64,000 nt of DNA. It comes from Streptomyces kronopolitis (GTDB lineage Bacteria > Actinomycetota > Actinomycetes > Streptomycetales > Streptomycetaceae). How positions within the stretch are numbered: the first letter of the stretch is position 1; the number at the start of each line of letters is the position of its first letter. Below the pieces are notes generated by a model that saw only the letters and a program-made list of their open reading frames with translations, was not told the DNA's origin and searched no databases. A program made the translations under genes and the position numbers. This document shows, one piece after another, positions 38,506 through 46,779 of this stretch. Where the stretch lies: contig NZ_BMND01000001.1 of assembly GCF_014646275.1 (NCBI RefSeq), positions 124,001 through 188,000 on the forward strand, read 5' to 3'.

Positions 38506-39129
38506 ATGACACACCGCTGTGTGGCAGACCTGATGACCCCCCATGCGGTCGTCGCCCAACGGGGCACGACCTTCAAGGAGATCGCCAGGCTGCTCGACGA
38601 CTACGAGATCACCGCCGTCCCCGTCCTCGGCGACGACGAGGAGGTGGTGGGCGTGGTCTCCGAAGCCGATCTGCTGCGCCGGCAGATCGCCAAGCTCGGG
38701 GCGACCACCGCCGAAGCGATCATGACCAGCCCCGCCGTGGTGGCGCGGCCGGCGTGGAGCGTGGTGGAGGCGGCCAAGCTCATGGAGCAGAAGAAGGTCA
38801 AGCGGCTGCCCGTGGTCGACGACGCGGGCCGGCTGATCGGTGTGATCAGCCGCAGCGACCTCGTGCGGCTCTTCCTGCGCCGCGACCGCGCCATCCAGGA
38901 AGAGGTGCTGGAGGAGGTGCTCACGCGCACGCTCGGCGTGTCACCGTCCACGGTCACCGTCGATGTCTCCAACGGCTCGGTGACCCTCACCGGCACCCTG
39001 GAGCGCACCAGCATGGTGCCCATCGCCGTGCGGATGTGCGAGGGCGTCGACGGCGTCGTTGAGGTGATCGACCGGCTCACCGCCGAGCGGGACGACATCC
39101 CGCTCGAACCGCAGAAGGCCCCGGAGTAG
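38506..39129 (+). CDS. CBS-pair plus BON domain protein (207 aa)
   Basis: Cytosolic regulatory protein. Two CBS motifs (about residues 5-60 with VADLMTPHAVVAQRGTTF, and 75-128 with AIMTSPAVVARPAWSV and RLPVVDDAGRLIGVISRSDL) form a Bateman module that can bind adenine nucleotides. The C-terminal BON domain (about 140-200, VDVSNGSVTLTGTLERTSM) is usual for this family and may bind membranes or phospholipids. ATG 38506 has GGAGG 11-12 nt upstream. It lies about 200 bp after the universal stress gene on the same strand, as in hypoxia-regulon clusters. Confidence 0.93.
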   Translation: MTHRCVADLMTPHAVVAQRGTTFKEIARLLDDYEITAVPVLGDDEEVVGVVSEADLLRRQIAKLGATTAEAIMTSPAVVARPAWSVVEAAKLMEQKKVKRLPVVDDAGRLIGVISRSDLVRLFLRRDRAIQEEVLEEVLTRTLGVSPSTVTVDVSNGSVTLTGTLERTSMVPIAVRMCEGVDGVVEVIDRLTAERDDIPLEPQKAPE

Positions 39130-39137
39130 CCCGACCG

Positions 39138-39153
39138 CGCCCCGGCCGGGGCG
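39138..39153 (+). terminator. Possible terminator after the CBS-BON gene
   Basis: A 16-bp perfect palindrome of GC pairs with almost no loop lies 8 bp past the stop. It is between convergent genes, so it may act on both. The short loop weakens the call. Confidence 0.35.
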
Positions 39154-39204
39154 GGGCCAGGCGCGGACGGCCGCGTTCCCGGACCGGCGGGAGCCCCGCC
39201 CCGC

Positions 39205-40575
39205 TCACCAGGCGGTCAGCAGCAGATGGTTGACCAGCAGGGCGACCACGGCCTGCGCGGCCAGCCACCCGCGGTGGGTGCGGGCCGGCAGCAGGGCGCA
39301 CGCCGGCAGCAGCCACACCGCGAAGGCCAGCCAGATCCGCTCGGTCTCCGCCTTGCTCATCCCGGACACATCCGCGAGCAGCACCATGCACAGCCCCGCC
39401 GCGACCAGGACGGCCAGGGCGCCCCGCCCGGCCGGGGCCGTGTGCCGCGCCCCGCGCAGCGCCGGCCACACCGCCCCCGCGGCCCGGCGCAGCCCGGCCA
39501 CGGCCGCCGGACCCACGCTCACCACCTGGGCCGCGAGGTTCGCCCACACGAAATAGCCGTACGGGCGGACCTTCGCGGCCCCTTGGTAGTACCGCTCGAC
39601 CAGCGTCGTATAGCCCTCCGGCCACCAGAACCCGCCGAGGCTGAAGGCCACCGCCCACACCAGGACGCCCACGCCCAGGTACGGCAACGGGCGGGCCGAG
39701 CGCGCGATCAGCAGCACCGCGGCCACGAGCACGACGCACACCGTCAGGCCGTAGGAGAGATACCAGGCCCAGCCCAGCAGCAGCCCCGCCCCCAGGGCGG
39801 TGAGCCGGGGCGCCCGGGTGCGGCGGGTGGCCGCCAGGGCCAGCAGCGCGACGGCCCAGGCGACGACGCCCGCGAAGTAACCGTCGGCGCTGACCCCGAT
39901 CCACACCGCCGCCGGGGCGAGCGCCAGGAACGGGGCGGCCCGGCGCGCCGGTGCCTCACCGCACAGCGCCCGGACGGCCACCAGGACGGCCGCGGTGAAC
40001 GAGGAGCCGACGGTGATGCACCAGGCGGCCGCCCAGGCGCCGCCGCCCAGCCCGATCCGGTCCAGCCCGACGAACGTCAGCAGCGCGCCCGGCGGATGAC
40101 CGGCCACATGCGCCGGCCAGAGACCCGGCGAGCCGACCAGGATGTGATGGGTGAAATCGCGCAGAAAGGCGCCCAGGTCATGGACGCGGTGCACCGACTG
40201 CAGATACTCCAGGCTCGTGGTCAGCCGCCCGGCGACGCCGCGGTCCCAGCCGTCGACCAGTGCGAGCGACCAGGTCCAGGCCATCGCGGCGCCCCACCCG
40301 GCCACCGGCAGCACCCGCCACGGCAGCCGCCGCGCCGCCGCCGGCCCCCACCCCACCACCAGCGCGGCCACGACCAGCGCCGCCGGGGTACCGGGCCCCA
40401 GATGCGGCAGCCACCACGCGTCCAGCGGGGGCCACGCCAGCCGCAGAATGCCCTCGTACCCGTACACGGTCCGGTTGACGACCCGTCCCACCACCACCGC
40501 CAGCACGAACAGCACGACCGCACCGGCGACCGCCCACAGATCGCGCCGGCACTCCCGCTTGTCCGCACTCGCTGT
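39205..40575 (-). CDS. Polytopic membrane protein, GT-C-like (456 aa)
   Basis: Integral membrane protein with about 11-12 hydrophobic helices and a large exterior loop containing HRVHDLGAFLRDFTHHILVGSPGLWPAHVAGHPPGALL. Such His/Asp/Gly-rich first loops are typical of GT-C glycosyltransferases that use lipid-linked sugars, but the family is not established from motif alone. The start is uncertain: GTG 40575 or GTG 40623, both with weak Shine-Dalgarno. It is monocistronic, convergent with the CBS-BON gene. Confidence 0.85.
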   Translation of the reverse strand, partial: TASADKRECRRDLWAVAGAVVLFVLAVVVGRVVNRTVYGYEGILRLAWPPLDAWWLPHLGPGTPAALVVAALVVGWGPAAARRLPWRVLPVAGWGAAMAWTWSLALVDGWDRGVAGRLTTSLEYLQSVHRVHDLGAFLRDFTHHILVGSPGLWPAHVAGHPPGALLTFVGLDRIGLGGGAWAAAWCITVGSSFTAAVLVAVRALCGEAPARRAAPFLALAPAAVWIGVSADGYFAGVVAWAVALLALAATRRTRAPRLTALGAGLLLGWAWYLSYGLTVCVVLVAAVLLIARSARPLPYLGVGVLVWAVAFSLGGFWWPEGYTTLVERYYQGAAKVRPYGYFVWANLAAQVVSVGPAAVAGLRRAAGAVWPALRGARHTAPAGRGALAVLVAAGLCMVLLADVSGMSKAETERIWLAFAVWLLPACALLPARTHRGWLAAQAVVALLVNHLLLTAW

Positions 40576-40744
40576 CACCGGCTCACCGTAATCCGGCCGA
40601 GCGTCCGGACCGGCGACCGCCACCGGGCAACCTGCGCGGCCACGGCGGTAGGCGGGCGCGGACCGGGCCGAGGGCGAGTCGGAGCAGTCACCGCCGGTAC
40701 GAGGTCCGCAACTGCCCTGTCTATGAATGGAGTTAGTGGCTGCT

Positions 40745-42211
40745 CTACAGCCGGACGACGACCAGGGCGATGTCGTCGGTGGCGCCGGCGCTGACGCCCA
40801 GCCGGGTCAGCAGCGCGTCGGCGAGGCGCTCCGGGCTGAATCTGCTGAACGGGGCGAGGGCGTCGGTGAGGCGGGCGAGGCTGACGTCGATGTCCTCGTC
40901 GCGGCGCTCGATCAGCCCGTCCGTGTAGAGGACGAGGGTGTCGCCCGGTGTGTACGGCACATGGGCCTGGAGGCGGGGCACCTGTTCGGGGTGGGCGCCC
41001 AGGGGCGGGTCGGTGGCCTGGTCCAGGAGGTCGTGGCTGCCGTCGGAGTGCAGCAGGACGGGCGGGGGGTGGCCGGCGCAGCTGTAGGTGAGGTGGCGGC
41101 CGGCGACGTCGATCAGCGCCTGCACCACGGTGGTGGCCAGGGCCTTGTCGACGGACCGCGCGTACAGTCCCAGCACCTTCAGCGCCTGCGCGGGGCCGTT
41201 GACCGAGCGGGCTGCGGCGCTGAGGGCGCTGCGGGGCATTCCCATGACGGCGGCGGCCTCCAGCCCGTGGCCGACGACATCGCCGACCGACACGGCGAAA
41301 CCATGGGTGGGGAGGTCGACGACGTCGTACCAGTCGCCGCAGATGTTCAGCGACCCGATGGCGGGCAGATAGCGCACGGCGACATCGTGGTGCCGGGCGA
41401 GGTCGGGGGAGTGGAGCATCGCGTCCTGCAGGGTGAGCGCCACCTGGCGTTCCCGGGCGTGTGCCCGGCGCAGCTCCTCGTTGAGGTGTTGCAGCGCCCG
41501 CGCCCGGACGTACAGCTCCGCCTCCATCGCCTCCTCACGCTCGCTCAGCCGCCCGCCCGGCAGCCCGCGCGAACGGCGGGAGAGCACGAACGCGGTCACG
41601 TCCTCCACCCGGTGGATGACCCACGCCACCGTGCCGTCCGGACCGATGACCGGGGTGTTGATCGTGGACCACCAGCGCTCCTCGAACTCCCCCGGCCGGT
41701 GCGCCAGCGGGATGTCGTACCGCTGGACCGCCATGGTGTCCGGCTCGCCGGTGGCCAGGACGCGGCGCAGCGAGGGGGACAGGTTCTGCACGCCCTCGGC
41801 GTCGGGGTCCGCGGGGTTGTCCGGGAAGGCGTCGAAGACGAACTGCCCCAGCAGCTCGTCCCGGGTGCGCCCGGTCGCGTGGAGGTAGGCCACGTTGACG
41901 TCCACGATCACCAGATCGGGGTCGAGGACCAGGCACGCACTGGGGGTCGCGGCGAACAGCGCCGCATGGTCGAGGTCCGGTCTGCGCACGCGCTCCTGCC
42001 CCCTCTCGGCCGGCTCCGGGCCCCCACCCGGCCAATCTAAGAGAGGCCCGGCCCCTCCGCCCGCCGGGACGGCGCCGGGACGCGCGGCCGGGAACGCGCC
42101 CCAGGGCTCCGGCCGTTCCCGGGCTGCACACGACACGGCGGTGGCCGATACGGCGGGCGGAGTCCCCGTACGAACCGGCGCGGCTCCGGTCGTAGGCGCG
42201 CGGTCGTCCAT
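40745..42211 (-). CDS. PP2C/SpoIIE phosphatase with PAS domain (488 aa)
   Basis: Signalling phosphatase. After a Pro/Ala-rich N-terminus, the PAS domain (about residues 80-205, with FAATPSACLVLDPDLVIVDV and FDAFPDNPADPDAEG) is followed by a coiled coil (LSEREEAMEAELYVRARALQ) and PP2C (about 260-488) with CGDWYDVV, GDVVGHGLEAA, CAGHPPPVL, YTDGLIERR and TDDIALVVV. Both metal Asp are kept. ATG 42211 has AGGGGGA about 10 nt upstream. It is divergent from the SRPBCC gene with only a 43-bp gap, so promoters overlap or the transcripts are leaderless. Confidence 0.92.
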   Translation of the reverse strand: MDDRAPTTGAAPVRTGTPPAVSATAVSCAARERPEPWGAFPAARPGAVPAGGGAGPLLDWPGGGPEPAERGQERVRRPDLDHAALFAATPSACLVLDPDLVIVDVNVAYLHATGRTRDELLGQFVFDAFPDNPADPDAEGVQNLSPSLRRVLATGEPDTMAVQRYDIPLAHRPGEFEERWWSTINTPVIGPDGTVAWVIHRVEDVTAFVLSRRSRGLPGGRLSEREEAMEAELYVRARALQHLNEELRRAHARERQVALTLQDAMLHSPDLARHHDVAVRYLPAIGSLNICGDWYDVVDLPTHGFAVSVGDVVGHGLEAAAVMGMPRSALSAAARSVNGPAQALKVLGLYARSVDKALATTVVQALIDVAGRHLTYSCAGHPPPVLLHSDGSHDLLDQATDPPLGAHPEQVPRLQAHVPYTPGDTLVLYTDGLIERRDEDIDVSLARLTDALAPFSRFSPERLADALLTRLGVSAGATDDIALVVVRL

Positions 42212-42254
42212 TTGCGGTATATCCCCCTTCCTCCACATGGCGTATTGTCCTGAC

Positions 42255-42794
42255 ATGAATTTCACCGGGAGGGTATGGGGCGCGACCGCCGCCGAGCAGG
42301 AGGCGCACTATCCGTGCGACGGGCTGCTGACGGTTCCCCATGAGGGCTGGATCCGGGCCGTGGACGTGGCAGCGCCCTGCGCCACGGTCTTCCGCTGGGT
42401 CCACCAGTTGGCCGTCGCGCCGTACAGCTACGACTGGATCGACTTCCGCGGCCGCAGGAGCCCCGACCGGCTCACCCCGGGGCTGGCCCCCCTGGAGGTC
42501 GGACAGCGGTTCCTGGTCTTCGACCTCGTGGACTTCGCCACCGACGAGCACGTCACCGGAGTGCTCCCCACGGAGCCGGCGCGGCGGCACGGGCAGATGG
42601 CCGTCAGCTATGTCGTCGTTCCGCACGGCGACGGCTGCCGGCTGCTGGTGAAGGTCGCCAGCGAAACGCGGCGCTCGCCGGTCCGGAGGCTCCAACGGCG
42701 GCTTCTCGCCTGGGGGGACCTGGTCATGATGCGCAAACAGCTGCTGACGCTGAAGAAGTTCGCCGAGCGGGACGCGGCGGCAGAGAGGCACTGA
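42255..42794 (+). CDS. SRPBCC (START-like) family protein (179 aa)
   Basis: Small ligand-binding-fold protein. It contains the SRPBCC pattern: an opening strand followed by GWIRAVDVAAPCATVFRWVHQ, a central SYDWIDFRGRRSPD loop, and a C-terminal helix with GDLVMMRKQLLTLKKFAE. No catalytic residue can be assigned. The start is 42255 or the in-frame ATG 42237; neither has a Shine-Dalgarno, and because the PP2C start is only 43 bp away a leaderless transcript is plausible. Confidence 0.82.
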   Translation: MNFTGRVWGATAAEQEAHYPCDGLLTVPHEGWIRAVDVAAPCATVFRWVHQLAVAPYSYDWIDFRGRRSPDRLTPGLAPLEVGQRFLVFDLVDFATDEHVTGVLPTEPARRHGQMAVSYVVVPHGDGCRLLVKVASETRRSPVRRLQRRLLAWGDLVMMRKQLLTLKKFAERDAAAERH

Positions 42795-43593
42795 GTGACA
42801 GGAATTCGCGGTTCTCCTGCGATCTTCCTCCGCTGCCCGCCACCAGGTAGGCGCACCCCCGAGAACTCCGTCCCCAGTTCCCGCGCCAACGACATTGTGC
42901 GGCGCCGGGATTGCGGGTTTCGAGGGGGCCGGATGGTGGGAGCGGCCCGGTTCTGCGGAAGCGGCCGGCGGGTCGTGCGAAGTCCGGTCCGTGCTGTTGC
43001 CGGCGACTTCCGGAGACTTCCGGCGGATGGCCGCGCACGGCTGACGGAAGGCCGGAAAGGCGGGCGAACGGGCCGCATCCGGGCTGCTTAGGCGCCCATT
43101 CTTCGGTCCCTGGCGTGACCTCGTACGAAACATGGGGGATACGGCAGGTAAACGGCGGTCGACGCCGCGGGCGCCCACGGGCCGGGCACCTGCACCTCCT
43201 CCGTACCCGCCTCGTTGATCGGTGCGGGCAGGTGAGACGGGTGATCGGGCCCCGCGGGCGAGCGCGCGGCGCCCCGCGGGTGCCACCGGCCGGCGGCCCC
43301 CGGCGGCGAGGCCGGGAAATTCTCCCGTAACACTCCGTCGATACCGAATCGTCCGGGTGCCGGCGAGGAATCCGTTGATCTCCGGTGCCGATTCGGTGGT
43401 CTCATGGAGAAAGCGGCGAAGCGTGCGGCATGCGCATTCCGGCCATGATCGGCGTGGGTCATGCACGGCAAGAGATACCGTGTTTCCCTTCCGTCAATTC
43501 TCAACCGTAAAGGTATGCGGGGATTCTCGTGTGCGAGAAACTAGGCGAGTTATCGCGGGATTTTCACTTCGCCATTTCCGCTTGGTTTGAGGT

Positions 43594-43621
43594 GGGCCTG
43601 CCGAGGGTTATCGGCAGGCCC
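43594..43621. terminator. Intrinsic terminator without an obvious upstream gene
   Basis: A perfect 11-bp inverted repeat (43594-43604 with 43611-43621), loop GGGTTA. The nearest upstream plus-strand gene ends 800 bp away, so it may end a small RNA. Confidence 0.65.
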
Positions 43622-44128
43622 GAGGGCGGTGCATCTCGGCGTATTTCACCTTTGTGCGGAATGGAGTGATTCGGGGGCCGGTCGCGGGTGCGGTCCGCTC
43701 CGGGGCTGGTGCGGTGCGCCCATGGCGTCTCGCCTGCTGCGGGGCGTACCGGAGGCCGCTCGCAGTGCCCCGGCGGTGGCGGGTGCGGTGCGTGCGGCGG
43801 TCGTGCGGGAGGCCGGGCGGCGGTGCGGTGCCGGACGGCACAAGGGGCTCTTTCCCGGTCAGCGGGGAGCAAAACGAACGCGGCGCTCGGTAAGCAGTTC
43901 AATTACTTTCCGCTTCGCCGTCCGGCGTGAGTTACTTCACAGTATGAACCGTCCCGGACGGGGTGTGCCGGGCACCGCGAGGGTGCCGATCGGGCTCGCG
44001 GTGAACCCTCGGCACGCGTGAATAGGTATGTTGACGAGTGAGATCATAAGGGGGAGCTGGAGTCCCGGCTCGCCCGGTGGCCTTTGCCGCCGTCATCGGA
44101 GGATCGAAGACGTGGCTGACCTTGCCTA

Positions 44129-44156
44129 TTCTCATTCGCTGATAACTGGTTACACT
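44129..44156 (+). promoter_or_regulatory. Putative promoter giving a leaderless transcript
   Basis: -10 box TACACT at 44151-44156 and a weak -35 TTCTCA at 44129-44134 with a 16-bp spacer. Transcription would begin around 44162-44165, at the ATG of the next gene (44165), which has no Shine-Dalgarno. A leaderless mRNA would explain this. Confidence 0.4.
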
Positions 44157-44164
44157 CACGCTCC

Positions 44165-44515
44165 ATGCGAACCGCTACCCCCCACAGCAGTCGCCCCGGT
44201 AAGCAAGGGAATCGTCCCGTATTTGTCGACAACTCAGGTCGGCGCAGACGCTTCCTGGGGCATGCAGCGTTGACCGTAGGGTGCATGTGCACCGGATATC
44301 TCGTCCTCCTCGCCGTGGTGTTCGGCGGCCTCCTGCAACCCGGCGCGAAGCCGGCGCCGGGCAAGGCCGACCCGCTCCCGGACCACACCCCGCGCCCGGT
44401 GCCCAGTGCGCTGGGCGGGGCCGGTCCGGCGGCGACCTCCGACACCTCCGGCCGGGCCGTCCCCGTCGGCCACCACGCCTCCCGGGCCCCTTCCCGCACC
44501 AACCCTGCCCCGTGA
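44165..44515 (+). CDS. Small single-pass membrane protein (116 aa) before the GT2 fusion gene
   Basis: Function unknown. A basic N-terminus (RRRRFLGHAALTVGCMC) is followed by one helix (about residues 35-57, CTGYLVLLAVVFGGLL) and a Pro/Ala/Ser-rich exterior tail. It directly precedes the polysaccharide synthase gene, and the position and type suggest an accessory subunit like those next to MatAB-type synthases in Streptomyces; this is inference. No Shine-Dalgarno; leaderless start proposed. Confidence 0.7.
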   Translation: MRTATPHSSRPGKQGNRPVFVDNSGRRRRFLGHAALTVGCMCTGYLVLLAVVFGGLLQPGAKPAPGKADPLPDHTPRPVPSALGGAGPAATSDTSGRAVPVGHHASRAPSRTNPAP

Positions 44516-44583
44516 CCACCGCCGGGGCGGCGCACATCCCCCCACGGGTGTGACGCCTCCGCGGCACTGACCCGAGGCGTGTC

Positions 44584-44618
44584 CGTCCGCGCAGGCGCCA
44601 TGGCCGCCTGCGCGGACG
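44584..44618 (+). terminator. Intergenic hairpin before the GT2 fusion gene
   Basis: A perfect 14-bp inverted repeat (44584-44597 with 44605-44618) with a 7-nt loop sits between the small membrane protein and the synthase gene. It may attenuate read-through or end the upstream transcript partly. Confidence 0.55.
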
Positions 44619-44662
44619 CACGCCTCTCACGTGGCACGTCCGCTCGACAGAAAGGGCTCATT

Positions 44663-46762
44663 GTGGCGTTGTCAGGGCAGGGACGGCACGCGTTGCGTCG
44701 CCCCCCACGCTGGCACTGGTTACTGCTGCTGCTGATCCTCCCCATCGTCGCCGCTTCACTGCTGTTCGAGGGCTGGACGACCCATGAGGTCGACGGCGCC
44801 CGGAACAGGCGAGCCTGCACGAGCCCCATCCCGAAGTCCGCGGACAACGGCGACCCGGTGCTCCGGGTCAACGGCAGCGGAGCCGAGACCGCGCAGATGC
44901 CGTTCCGCACCGCCGCGCTCACCTTCGACGGCGGGCCCGACCCGGTGTGGACGCCGCGCCTGCTCGACCTGCTGCGCGCCCGCCACGCGCGGGCGACCTT
45001 CTTCCTCTACGGCGACCAGGCGGCCCGCTACCCCGACCTGGTGCGGCGGATCCGCGACGAGGGCCACGAGATCGGCTCGTACACCTACACCGGCGGCGAC
45101 CTGGGCAGTGCCTCGCACGTCCGCGCGCAGCTGGAACTCTCGCTCACCCAGACGGTCCTGGCGGGCGCGGCCGACGTCAACACCCGGCTGCTGCGCCTGC
45201 CGCACACCACCACCGCCGACACGCTGTGCGGCGCCGAATGGTCCGCCGCCCGGCGGGCCACCGACCAGGGATACGTCGTGGTGGCCGCCACCGCCCGGTC
45301 GCGCAAGCCCCCGCTGGGGGTGGTGCGGCAGTACAGCAACACCGCGCTGGGATACCGCGAGGCGAAGAAGCTGCTCGACAACCCCGATGTCGGCCGGTTC
45401 ACCACCGTCACGGGCGGACTCGGACGCGCCTCGCTCACCTCCACGGCCTCCCTGACCGAACAGGCCCAGGGCGAGGCGCTGATGTGGACGCAGTCCGTCG
45501 GGCACACCTTCGCGCGCTCGATGACCTGGGCGCTGGGCATCGCGGGCGGGCTGGGCATGCTCCGGCTGGTGCTGCTCGCCCTCCTCGCCCGGGTGCATGT
45601 GCGGCGACGGCGCCGGCACCGGTCCGGCGCGCCCTGGCTGCGCGAGGTGACCGATCCGGTGACGGTGCTGGTCCCCGCGTTCAACGAGGAGGCCGGCATC
45701 GAGGCCACGGTGCGTTCCCTGCTCGCCTCCACCCACCGCGACCTGCAGATCATCGTTATCGACGACGGGTCGACGGACCGGACCGTGGAGATCGCCCGCG
45801 GCATCACCGACCCGCGGGTGACCGTGCTGGAACAGCCCAACTCCGGTAAGCCCGGGGCGCTCAGCACGGGCCTGCGCTACGCGCGTTGCGAGATCATCGT
45901 GATGATCGACGCGGACACGGTCTTCGAGCCGGAGGCCCTGTACCGCCTCATCCAGCCGCTCGCCGATCCGACCGTCGGCGCGGTCAGCGGCAACACCAAG
46001 GTGGGCAACCGGCGCCGGCTGCTGGGCAGATGGCAGCACCTGGAGTACGTCCTCGGGTTCAACCTGGACCGGCGCATGTTCGAGGTGCTGGAGTGCATGC
46101 CCACGGTCCCCGGAGCCATCGGTGCCTTCCGCCGGGACGCGCTGCTGGCCATCGGCGGGGTCAGCGACGACACCCTCGCCGAGGACACCGATCTCACCAT
46201 GGCCCTGTGGCGGGTGGGCCGTCGGGTGGTCTACGAGGAGACGGCCATCGCGTGGACCGAAGTGCCCAGCAGCCTGAGCCAGTTGTGGCGGCAGCGCTAC
46301 CGCTGGTGCTACGGCACGCTGCAGTCGATGTGGAAGCACCGCCACGCCGTGGTGGAGGCCGGCCCGGCCGGACGCTTCGGCCGCCGGGGGCTCGCCTATC
46401 TCGCCCTGTTCCAGATCGTGCTGCCGCTCTTCGCGCCGGTCGTCGATGTCTTCGCCCTGTACGGCCTGTGCTTCGGCGACACCGCGCAGGCCGTCGGGGT
46501 CTGGCTCGGCTTCCTCGCCATCCAGCTGATCACCGCCGCGTACGCGCTGCGGCTGGACCACGAGAAGCTCCGGGAGCTGTGGGCCCTGCCGCTCCAGCTG
46601 TTCTTCTACCGGCAGCTGCTGTACCTCGTCGTCATCCAGTCCGTGGTCACCGCGCTGCTCGGCACCCGGCTGAAGTGGCACCGCATGCAGCGCTCCGGCA
46701 CCGCCAACCAGCACCTGCTCAAGGAACCCGTCCCGCAGCCGACCGGCGTGTCGTCGAAGTGA
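44663..46762 (+). CDS. NodB-like/GT2 fusion: polysaccharide synthase with degenerate deacetylase domain (699 aa)
   Basis: Membrane protein combining a polysaccharide deacetylase-like domain (about residues 78-250) with a processive GT2 synthase (about 335-560), the plan of Streptomyces MatB, which makes a PNAG-type adhesive polymer. Helices are at about 18-36 and 290-315, plus several after 580. GT2 motifs are intact: DDGS, DAD (416-418), ED (507-508) and QRYRW (544-548). The NodB motifs are not: TFDDGP is TFDGGP (90), HTxxH is Tyr140-Thr-Tyr-Thr-Gly144, and the RPPY block is RLPH. GTG 44663 has AGGG upstream. The LCP gene follows in the same operon. Confidence 0.9.
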   Translation: MALSGQGRHALRRPPRWHWLLLLLILPIVAASLLFEGWTTHEVDGARNRRACTSPIPKSADNGDPVLRVNGSGAETAQMPFRTAALTFDGGPDPVWTPRLLDLLRARHARATFFLYGDQAARYPDLVRRIRDEGHEIGSYTYTGGDLGSASHVRAQLELSLTQTVLAGAADVNTRLLRLPHTTTADTLCGAEWSAARRATDQGYVVVAATARSRKPPLGVVRQYSNTALGYREAKKLLDNPDVGRFTTVTGGLGRASLTSTASLTEQAQGEALMWTQSVGHTFARSMTWALGIAGGLGMLRLVLLALLARVHVRRRRRHRSGAPWLREVTDPVTVLVPAFNEEAGIEATVRSLLASTHRDLQIIVIDDGSTDRTVEIARGITDPRVTVLEQPNSGKPGALSTGLRYARCEIIVMIDADTVFEPEALYRLIQPLADPTVGAVSGNTKVGNRRRLLGRWQHLEYVLGFNLDRRMFEVLECMPTVPGAIGAFRRDALLAIGGVSDDTLAEDTDLTMALWRVGRRVVYEETAIAWTEVPSSLSQLWRQRYRWCYGTLQSMWKHRHAVVEAGPAGRFGRRGLAYLALFQIVLPLFAPVVDVFALYGLCFGDTAQAVGVWLGFLAIQLITAAYALRLDHEKLRELWALPLQLFFYRQLLYLVVIQSVVTALLGTRLKWHRMQRSGTANQHLLKEPVPQPTGVSSK

Positions 46763-46779
46763 CCGAGGAGAGTGCACAC

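Larger units (their letters stand above)
42795..44164. other. Long non-coding leader region, with a terminator and a possible small RNA
   Basis: 1370 bp without a supported gene. Several frames stay open only because of base composition, and the GC content is lower than average (especially 43440-43600 and 43870-44165). It holds a 6-bp hairpin near 43523-43538 (TTCTCG/CGAGAA), a strong terminator at 43594-43621 with no coding sequence before it, and the promoter of the polysaccharide cluster. An RNA ending at 43621 is possible. Confidence 0.5.

Noticed and set aside
43587..44021. Plus-strand 144-codon frame in the long gap
   Set aside because: Codon bias and composition are unlike coding DNA, no Shine-Dalgarno, and it starts inside the terminator region.
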